DNA of 10,631 bases from JBKPRX01 sp046734795. Its GTDB lineage: Bacteria; Actinomycetota; Thermoleophilia; Gaiellales; Gaiellaceae. The notes below the pieces were generated by a model that did no database searches, had not been told where the DNA came from, and saw only the letters and a program-made list of their open reading frames with translations. Where the stretch lies: positions 1 through 10,631 of the forward strand of contig JBKPRX010000184.1 of the NCBI GenBank assembly GCA_046734795.1, read 5' to 3'. How positions within the stretch are numbered: position 1 is the first letter of the stretch; each line of letters begins with the position of its first letter. A program made the translations under genes and the position numbers. Below, piece by piece: positions 5,942 through 10,631 of the stretch.

Positions 5942-7075
5942 CTACAGCCCGAGGTGCCGGGCGATCACCATCCGCTGGACCTCGTTCGTGCCCTCGCCGA
6001 TCTCGAGCACCTTCTGGTCGCGGTAGAGGCGCGCGATCGCGGACTCCTCCATGAACCCGTAGCCGCCGTGAATCTGGAGAGCCGCGTTGACGACGCGGTT
6101 CGACAGCTCGCCCGTGTAGAGCTTCGCCTGCGCCGCCGCGAGCGCGAACGGGCGGCCGCTGTCCTTGAGCCACGCTGCGCGGTGAACGAGCGCGCGGCCG
6201 GCCTCGATCTCGGTCGCCATGTCGGCGAGCTGGAACCGGACGGCCTGGAACTTCGCGATCGGCCGGCCGAACTGCTCGCGATCCTGCGCGTACGCGAGCG
6301 CGAGGTCGTATGCGCCCTGGGCGAGACCGACGCCCATCGCCGCGACGGAGATGCGGCCGCCGTCGAGGATCTCCATGAACTGCTGGAAGCCACGGCCGCG
6401 CTCGCCCAGCAGGTTTTCCTCCGGGACCTCGCAGCTCTCGAACGACAGCTCGCGCGTGTCCGACGCGCGCCAGCCGAGCTTGTGCATCGGCGCCGAGATC
6501 CGGTAGCCCGGCGTTCCGTTCGGGACGATCAGGTTCGAGATCTCGTCGTCACCGGTCTTCGCGGTGATCGTGACGAGGGCACTGAGCTCGGTGCCCGCGT
6601 TCGTGATGAATATCTTCGTGCCGTCGACGACCCAGCGGCCGTCGCGCAGCTCGGCAGTCGTTCGTGTCGCGCCGGAGTCCGAGCCCGCGCCCGGCTCGGT
6701 GAGACCGAACGCGGCGAGCTTCTCGCCGGAGGCGAGCTGCGGCAGCCACTCGCGCCTCTGCTGCTCGCTGCCGAAGAGCAGGATCGGCATCGTGCCGAGC
6801 GACGTATGCGCGGCGACGGTGATGGCGACGGACGAGTCGATGCGCGTCAGCTCCTCGATCGCGAGCGCGTAGCCGACGGTGTCGCCGCCCGCGCCGCCGT
6901 ACTCCTCGGGGATGGGTACGCCCATCAGGCCGAGCTCTCCGAGCTCGCGAACGAGCTCCGTCGGGAAACGTCCTTCGCGGTCGAGTTCTGCTGCAACGGG
7001 CGCGACTCGCTCGCGGGCGAACTCGCGCACGGTCTCCTGAAGCAGCCGGTTCTCTTCGGTGAGGTCGAGATCCAC
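5942..7075 (-). CDS. Acyl-CoA dehydrogenase
   Basis: A 377-residue flavoenzyme of the short/branched-chain acyl-CoA dehydrogenase class. It introduces the alpha-beta double bond in acyl-CoA thioesters during fatty-acid or branched-chain amino-acid breakdown and passes electrons to ETF. Seen: N-terminal helical domain (1-~120), the FAD/substrate segment FGLTEPGAGSDSGA (123-136), WVVDGTKIFITNA (148-160), the middle beta-domain, DREQFGRPIAKFQAVRF (265-281), and the C-terminal IHGGYGFMEE ... EGTNEVQR block. Glu361 sits at the usual catalytic-base position. Full family length. The GTG at 7075 was chosen because its G is also the last base of the pepA stop (TAGTG), giving a one-base overlap; a longer frame to 7390 is a shadow of pepA. 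Chain-length preference cannot be read from sequence. Followed 23 bases later by ctaG-1. Confidence 0.95.
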   Translation of the reverse strand: MDLDLTEENRLLQETVREFARERVAPVAAELDREGRFPTELVRELGELGLMGVPIPEEYGGAGGDTVGYALAIEELTRIDSSVAITVAAHTSLGTMPILLFGSEQQRREWLPQLASGEKLAAFGLTEPGAGSDSGATRTTAELRDGRWVVDGTKIFITNAGTELSALVTITAKTGDDEISNLIVPNGTPGYRISAPMHKLGWRASDTRELSFESCEVPEENLLGERGRGFQQFMEILDGGRISVAAMGVGLAQGAYDLALAYAQDREQFGRPIAKFQAVRFQLADMATEIEAGRALVHRAAWLKDSGRPFALAAAQAKLYTGELSNRVVNAALQIHGGYGFMEESAIARLYRDQKVLEIGEGTNEVQRMVIARHLGL

Positions 7076-8574
7076 TACGTCGCCAGCGCGTTCGCGAGCT
7101 CCGCGATCAATCGCACGCCGAACCCGGTCCCGCCGGGTTGGCGCAGGTCGTCGCCTCGCGAGCGGTCGAGAAATGCAGGGCCCGACATGTCGATGTGCGC
7201 CCACGGCCCCTCGCCTGCGAACTCGCGCAAGAACTCCGCCGCGTACACGGGCCCGGCAAGGCGTGCATCCGACGAGTTCTTGAAGTCGGCGAACGTCGAC
7301 TCGATGAACTGCCGGTAGCGGCGATGAAGTGGGAAGGGCCAGACGAGATCGCCGCTTCGCTCGGATGCTGCGACGACACGGTCGCGCCATTCGTCGTCGT
7401 TCGCGAACACACCGGCGTAGAGATCACCGAGCGCAATTTTCATCGCGCCCGTCAACGTCGCGAGGTCGAGAACGTGTGTCGCGCCCTCGCGCCGCGCGTA
7501 CCAGAGCGCGTCGGCGAGCACGAGCCGGCCCTCCGCGTCCGTGTTCGTGATCTCGATCGTCTTGCCGTTCGCCGCGCGAAGGATGTCGCCCGGCCGGTAA
7601 GCGCGTTCGCCGAGGAGGTTCTCGCACGACGCGACCACGGCGATCGCGCGCACGGGCGCGCCGTCGGCTGCGATCGCGCCGAGCCCTTCGATCACTGCGG
7701 CGCCGCCGGCCATATCGCCCTTCATGCTCTGCATCCCGCCCGCGGGCTTGATGGAAAGGCCGCCCGCGTCGAACGTGATCGCCTTGCCGACGAGTCCGAG
7801 AACCAGATCGGCGGGCGCGTTCGGAGGCTCGTACCGAAGGACGATCAGCCGCGGCTCGTTCACGCTTCCTCCGGCGACCGCGGCGAACGCGCCCATACCG
7901 AGCTCGGAAATCTCGGCAGGCCCGAGTGCCGTTGCGGTGACGTGCTGCTCGGCGGCTGCGAGCTCGGCCGCGTGCTCGGCCAGTCGCACCGGCGTCAGCT
8001 CGTTCGGCGGTGCGTTCACGAGATCGCGTGCGCGATTCGTGCGTTCGGCCAGAAGCTGCGCGCGCTCGACCGCCGCTCGCAGTTTGGGGTCGTCCTCGTG
8101 GCCGACGACGACGCGCTCGAGCGGGGACCGCTTCCGGTCGCCGGTCTTCCAACGACCGGGGTCGTACGTACCGAGCAGCGTGCCTTCGACGAACGCCCGA
8201 GCCTGCTCCGGCAGCGCGAGGTCGAGGGTCTCGTCGAGGAGCCACGTTGCCGTCCCGCCGACGCGGGTCAGTTCTTCGGCCGCCGCAGCGCCCGCAGTGC
8301 GAAGTGCGGCGGCGTCCGTTTCGGCGCGCGCGCCGACACCGACCACGAGCAGCCGCGAGGCCTGGAGCTCGCCGTCGACGGGCACGAGCGTGACGCGTCC
8401 GAGCTCGCCGCGAACGTCGCCGCGCTCGGCGAGCCTGCGCAGGCGTCCACCGAGCTTCTCGTCGACGATCCTCGCTCCGTCACCGCCGAGGGGCTCCACC
8501 GGGTCGGCAACCGGAAGGACGAGAACGTCGGTGGGCGACGCGCCGGGCAGCGCGATCTCGATCGACACGCCCAT
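7075..8574 (-). CDS. pepA: Leucyl aminopeptidase (M17 family, cytosol aminopeptidase)
   Basis: A 499-residue two-metal aminopeptidase that removes N-terminal residues from peptides in the cytoplasm. The variable N-terminal domain (1-~165) is followed by the catalytic domain. The M17 signature NTDAEGRL (344-351) is intact, as is VGKAITFDAGGLSIKP (262-277). Metal and catalytic residues line up in order and spacing with E. coli PepA: Lys264, Asp269, Lys276, Asp287, Asp346, Glu348 and Arg350. The end MSGPAFLDRS ... GGTGFGVRLI is typical. Length is normal for the family. The start is ATG at 8574; no Shine-Dalgarno is visible in the preceding 20 bases. It looks like the first gene of a minus-strand unit, overlapping the acyl-CoA dehydrogenase start by one base. 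A DNA-binding role, known for the E. coli protein, is not assumed here. Confidence 0.96.
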   Translation of the reverse strand: MGVSIEIALPGASPTDVLVLPVADPVEPLGGDGARIVDEKLGGRLRRLAERGDVRGELGRVTLVPVDGELQASRLLVVGVGARAETDAAALRTAGAAAAEELTRVGGTATWLLDETLDLALPEQARAFVEGTLLGTYDPGRWKTGDRKRSPLERVVVGHEDDPKLRAAVERAQLLAERTNRARDLVNAPPNELTPVRLAEHAAELAAAEQHVTATALGPAEISELGMGAFAAVAGGSVNEPRLIVLRYEPPNAPADLVLGLVGKAITFDAGGLSIKPAGGMQSMKGDMAGGAAVIEGLGAIAADGAPVRAIAVVASCENLLGERAYRPGDILRAANGKTIEITNTDAEGRLVLADALWYARREGATHVLDLATLTGAMKIALGDLYAGVFANDDEWRDRVVAASERSGDLVWPFPLHRRYRQFIESTFADFKNSSDARLAGPVYAAEFLREFAGEGPWAHIDMSGPAFLDRSRGDDLRQPGGTGFGVRLIAELANALAT

Positions 8575-8696
8575 CGCGGCGGCGATCGTATCCGACCCCG
8601 GACCTACGCTGCGGGTACGGCGGATCTAACCAATCGCTCAAGTCGGCGTCGAAAGGAGCCGAACCATCAAGCGAGAACTGGCGAACGAACAGGCAG
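8575..8696. promoter_or_regulatory. Divergent intergenic region between pepA and the 73-residue gene
   Basis: This 122-base region is the longest non-coding stretch in the window and the only clear divergent spacer, so it should hold the pepA promoter (minus) and a promoter for the plus-strand group. On the minus strand, TACGAT (plus bases 8585-8590) resembles a -10 box. It lies ten bases before the pepA ATG, so a transcript from it would be nearly leaderless, in keeping with the absent Shine-Dalgarno. No convincing -35 box sits at the right distance. On the plus strand no convincing promoter could be named. The -10 assignment is a guess. Confidence 0.35.
8651..8658 (+). promoter_or_regulatory. 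Strong Shine-Dalgarno sequence without a standard start codon
   Basis: GAAAGGAG is the best plus-strand ribosome-binding match in this part of the window, but no ATG, GTG or TTG follows at the usual distance. Seven bases on is ATC (8666), which opens a 15-codon frame (IKRELANEQADDRDP) ending in TGA at 8711-8713 and overlapping the ATG at 8697 in another frame. It could be a leader peptide with a rare start, a site made useless by mutation, or chance. Confidence 0.35.
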
Positions 8697-8918
8697 ATGA
8701 CCGTGACCCTTGAAGAACTCCAGCATCCGAACCGAGCCGGCATCCGGTCGGTCGAGGATCTCCAGCGGACAATCGACGGGCTCAGCGCCGAGCGTCAGCG
8801 CCTGCGCGCCGCATCGGCCGAGCCGGACGTGCTCGAGCACAACCGCCGCGAGATCATGGCTGCGCAGTGGGAGCTTTCGTACGCGCTGATCGCGCGGTAC
8901 CTCCCGCAGGCCGCGTAG
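8697..8918 (+). CDS. Small hypothetical protein, 73 residues
   Basis: I do not recognise this protein. It is 73 residues, has no signal peptide or membrane segment, and is rich in Leu, Glu, Arg and Ala. Residues ~18-45 (SVEDLQRTIDGLSAERQRL onward) and ~46-70 look helical with heptad-like spacing, so a short helical hairpin or coiled coil is likely. The end, EIMAAQWELSYALIARYLP, is amphipathic with aromatic residues. Start ATG at 8697 is preceded by AACAGG at a short distance; there is no in-frame start further upstream to at least 8616. Codon use (GC-rich third positions) is like that of its neighbours, which supports a real gene. It lies 92 bases before the SCP2 gene on the same strand, with a possible separate promoter between them. 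Confidence 0.62.
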   Translation: MTVTLEELQHPNRAGIRSVEDLQRTIDGLSAERQRLRAASAEPDVLEHNRREIMAAQWELSYALIARYLPQAA

Positions 8919-8974
8919 CGCAGCGCACCTTTCGCCGCAGAACCCTCAGCGTCGTCCGCCTGCCGCACATCGGC

Positions 8975-8980
8975 TAAGGT
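8975..8980 (+). promoter_or_regulatory. Possible -10 element upstream of the SCP2-domain gene
   Basis: TAAGGT resembles the TANNNT -10 consensus used by the main sigma factor in actinobacteria. It is 30 bases before the ATG at 9011, leaving room for a short leader that includes the Shine-Dalgarno sequence. No TTGAC-like -35 box is found 16-19 bases upstream, so this is tentative. Confidence 0.25.
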
Positions 8981-8997
8981 CGCGCACGACAGCGAGC

Positions 8998-9004
8998 GAA
9001 GGAG
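8998..9004 (+). promoter_or_regulatory. Shine-Dalgarno sequence of the SCP2-domain gene
   Basis: GAAGGAG ends six bases before the ATG at 9011, an ideal spacing. It fixes the start of the SCP2-domain gene and is the clearest ribosome-binding site in the window. Confidence 0.85.
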
Positions 9005-9010
9005 CGAACG

Positions 9011-9319
9011 ATGGCGAGCGTGCGTGAGTTCTTCGACAACCTCCCGAGCCAAGCCGACGCATCGAAGACCGCAGGAATGACGAACTCCTACTTGTTCGAT
9101 ATCGACGGCGCCGGCAAGTGGCGTGTCGACGTGAACGACGGCAACGTCACGGTCACCGAGGACGGCGACGAGAACGTCGATGCGACGATCGCGGCGAACG
9201 AGGAGACCTTCGCGGCGATTGCGGCCGGCGAGCAGAACGCTACGAGTGCGTACATGACCGGCAAGCTGAAGATCCGCGGCGACATGGGCGCCGCGATGAA
9301 GCTGCAAAAGCTCTTCTAG
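9011..9319 (+). CDS. SCP2 sterol-binding-domain protein
   Basis: A 102-residue protein made of a single SCP2-type lipid-binding domain (PF02036 type), a small alpha/beta fold with a hydrophobic tunnel for fatty acyl or sterol-like ligands. Seen: a central beta run (SYLFDIDGAGKWRVDVNDG, NVTVTED), the segment VDATIAANEETFAAIAAGE, and the typical end AYMTGKLKIRGDMGAAMKLQKLF, which is the strongest family signal. No signal peptide, so cytoplasmic. The ATG at 9011 is preceded by GAAGGAG. The stop is two bases before the ATG of the DUF2269 membrane protein, so the two are almost surely cotranscribed and may work together on a lipid or other hydrophobic ligand; that link is inference. The true ligand is unknown. 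Confidence 0.9.
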   Translation: MASVREFFDNLPSQADASKTAGMTNSYLFDIDGAGKWRVDVNDGNVTVTEDGDENVDATIAANEETFAAIAAGEQNATSAYMTGKLKIRGDMGAAMKLQKLF

Positions 9320-9321
9320 CC

Positions 9322-9897
9322 ATGACGTGGTACGAGTTCTTCAAGTCCGTCCACGTGTTCGCCGCCGTCATCTGGGTCGGTGGCGCGCTGATCGTCCAGT
9401 TCTTCGCGGTTCGGGCGCTTGCAGCACCCGACCGCCGAAGGCAGGCCGAGTTCGCGAACGACGCGGAGTGGGTCGGCATGCGCGTCTTCCTGCCGGCGTC
9501 GATCATTCTCTTTCTCGCCGCGATCGGTGTGATGGAGAACGGCGACTGGCCGTGGGGACAGAACTGGGTGGTCTACGCACTGATCGTGATCGCGCTCTCG
9601 GTTGTGGTCGGCGCCGGCTTCCTCGGGCCGGAGAGCGGCCGCCTGGCTGCGCTGATCGACGCGAAGGGTCCTGAAGCTCCCGAGGTGACCGCGCGGATCC
9701 GACGGATCCTCGCCGTGTCGCGAGTCGAGCTCACGTTCCTCTTCGGCGTCGTCTGGGCGATGGTCACGAAACCCTCGGGCGACGCCGCGTGGTTCTGGGG
9801 TGCGCTCGTCGTGACCGCTGTCGTCGCGATCGCTGCGGCGGCGCTGACGGTTCGCGGCGCGCGCGACGTCGGCAAGCCGGTAACCGCGACGAACTAG
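9322..9897 (+). CDS. DUF2269-like integral membrane protein
   Basis: A 191-residue membrane protein with four hydrophobic segments at about 9-31, 55-72, 82-101 and 134-150, plus a probable fifth at 156-177. The start MTWYEFFKSVHVFAAVIWVGGAL is characteristic of the DUF2269 family, with His11 and the WVGG motif in the first helix. The function of the family is not established. No Shine-Dalgarno is seen before the ATG at 9322, which follows the SCP2-gene stop by two bases, consistent with translational coupling. The stop is four bases from the stop of the convergent carboxylase gene. The conserved helix-1 His recalls haem- or metal-binding membrane proteins such as CopD-like families, but that is only a resemblance. 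Confidence 0.82.
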   Translation: MTWYEFFKSVHVFAAVIWVGGALIVQFFAVRALAAPDRRRQAEFANDAEWVGMRVFLPASIILFLAAIGVMENGDWPWGQNWVVYALIVIALSVVVGAGFLGPESGRLAALIDAKGPEAPEVTARIRRILAVSRVELTFLFGVVWAMVTKPSGDAAWFWGALVVTAVVAIAAAALTVRGARDVGKPVTATN

Positions 9898-9901
9898 CCC
9901 C

Positions 9902-10631
9902 TCACGCGTCGAGCTCGACGAGCGGCGCGCCGCCGGCGACGCGGTCGCCTTCCGCGACGTGGACGGCGCGCACCGTCCCCTCGTACGGCGCGAGGAGCGG
10001 TGTCTCGAGCTTCATCGCCTCGAGGACGACGAGCTGCTGGCGCGCCTGCACGCGGTCGCCCTCGCTCACGAGCACGCGTGTCACCGTGCCGGGCAGCGGA
10101 GCGGTCACCGTTGCATGGGTCTCGTCGTCAGCCGCGTGCTCGACGTCCATGTCGTCGACGTCCGGGGTCGGCTGCGGCGGCGGCGAAGGAAGGTTGAGGC
10201 GCCACGCGCCGCGCCACGCGCGGTCCGGCGGCCGCTGCGGCGGAGCAGAGAGCGGCGGGCGCTCGACGAGAAATGCCGTCGTCGTGCGACCGGCCCGGAC
10301 GTCCGGATGGGCGACGAGCCACCGCAGCAACGGCAGGTTCGTCGTCACGCCGTCGACAGTCGTCTCTGTGAGCGCAGCGTCGAGCGCGTCGAACGCTTCC
10401 GTGCGCGTCGCGCCGTGCGCGACGAGCTTCGCGAGGAGCGGGTCGTAGACGATGCCCATCTCGTCGCCCTCGGCGACGCCGGCGTCGACGCGCACGGAGG
10501 CAGGCAGTCGCAGCCGCTCGACGGTCCCGATCTGCGGCACGAACGTCCGCGGGTCCTCCGCGTACAGCCGCACTTCGACGGCATGCCCGCGCAAGCGCGC
10601 GTCGCGAACGCCCGGCGACAGTGGCTCGCCA
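9902..10631 (-). CDS. Acyl-CoA carboxylase alpha subunit (biotin carboxylase + BCCP), C-terminal part
   Basis: The last 242 residues of a biotin-dependent acyl-CoA carboxylase alpha chain; the frame is open at the window edge. The alpha chain carboxylates its own biotin using ATP and bicarbonate and passes the carboxyl group to a beta subunit. Residues 1-~125 are the end of the biotin carboxylase domain: GHAVEVRLYAEDP (15-27), VRVDAGV, YDPLLAKLVAHGATR (62-76) and GVTTNLPLLRWL. A Pro-rich linker (~126-170) follows, then a biotinyl domain with EAMKLE, biotinylated at Lys207. The linker is short, about 45 residues, with no room for the roughly 100-residue BT domain of typical propionyl-CoA carboxylase alpha chains. 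The substrate (acetyl-, propionyl- or methylcrotonyl-CoA) cannot be decided from this part; proximity to an acyl-CoA dehydrogenase is weak evidence only. Confidence 0.92.
   Translation of the reverse strand, partial: GEPLSPGVRDARLRGHAVEVRLYAEDPRTFVPQIGTVERLRLPASVRVDAGVAEGDEMGIVYDPLLAKLVAHGATRTEAFDALDAALTETTVDGVTTNLPLLRWLVAHPDVRAGRTTTAFLVERPPLSAPPQRPPDRAWRGAWRLNLPSPPPQPTPDVDDMDVEHAADDETHATVTAPLPGTVTRVLVSEGDRVQARQQLVVLEAMKLETPLLAPYEGTVRAVHVAEGDRVAGGAPLVELDA

Noticed and set aside
5954..7318. A 454-codon plus-strand open frame opposite acyl-CoA dehydrogenase
   Set aside because: Antisense to a full-length, motif-complete dehydrogenase; composition is typical of a GC-driven shadow.
7076..7390. 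A 105-residue N-terminal extension of the acyl-CoA dehydrogenase
   Set aside because: The extension is the shadow of pepA; the family N-terminus begins at the GTG at 7075.
8575..8696. A riboswitch or structured leader in the divergent spacer
   Set aside because: Only short, weak inverted repeats (for example TCCG...CGGA near 8591-8602) are visible, and no known riboswitch pattern.
7138..8700. A 520-codon plus-strand open frame opposite pepA
   Set aside because: Antisense to pepA, Arg/Ala/Glu-rich, no recognisable domain; a shadow frame.
1..10631. Mobile element, prophage, toxin-antitoxin or defence system
   Set aside because: No transposase, integrase, terminal repeats, tRNA target or compositional break was seen; the region looks like an ordinary chromosomal backbone.

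Overview
The window is a gene-dense stretch of high-GC bacterial chromosome. I see twelve protein genes and no tRNA, rRNA, CRISPR array or insertion sequence. GC-rich third codon positions, frequent GTG starts, tightly packed genes and the gene families present suggest an actinobacterial lineage. The combination of CopC-CopD fusion, paired CtaG, YcnI-like and DUF2269 genes would fit the Thermoleophilia, but that placement is inference from gene content and not a computed phylogeny. No stretch longer than about 125 bases lacks a gene.

Layout. (1) 1-474, plus: the C-terminal part of a threonine ammonia-lyase with an ACT domain. (2) 479-2349, minus: a two-gene unit of a YcnI-like (DUF1775) membrane-anchored copper-binding protein, followed with a GTGA overlap by a CstB-type persulfide dioxygenase/rhodanese fusion. 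(3) 2333-4348, plus: a large CopC-CopD fusion with an extra C-terminal extracytoplasmic region. Its start codon overlaps head-to-head with that of the ycnI-like gene. (4) 4311-8574, minus: an apparent four-gene operon, pepA (leucyl aminopeptidase), acyl-CoA dehydrogenase, ctaG-1 and ctaG-2. Its end overlaps the end of copC-copD by 38 bases. (5) 8697-9897, plus: an unrecognised 73-residue protein, an SCP2-type lipid-binding protein and a DUF2269 membrane protein. (6) 9902-10631, minus: the C-terminal part of a biotin carboxylase/biotin carboxyl carrier subunit of an acyl-CoA carboxylase.

How they fit together. The centre of the window (about 0.5-5.9 kb) groups copper binding and uptake (YcnI-like, CopC-CopD), assembly of a copper-containing terminal oxidase (two CtaG paralogues) and persulfide/sulfide detoxification (CstB-like). 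Sulfide poisons haem-copper oxidases and sequesters copper, so a combined copper-sulfur-respiration locus is a reasonable hypothesis. The flanking genes are ordinary housekeeping metabolism: branched-chain amino acid precursor, peptide, acyl-CoA and lipid metabolism. No completely unknown system is visible. The most interesting points are the copper/persulfide coupling, the overlapping divergent starts, the degenerate first rhodanese domain, and the unusual C-terminal region of the CopC-CopD protein.
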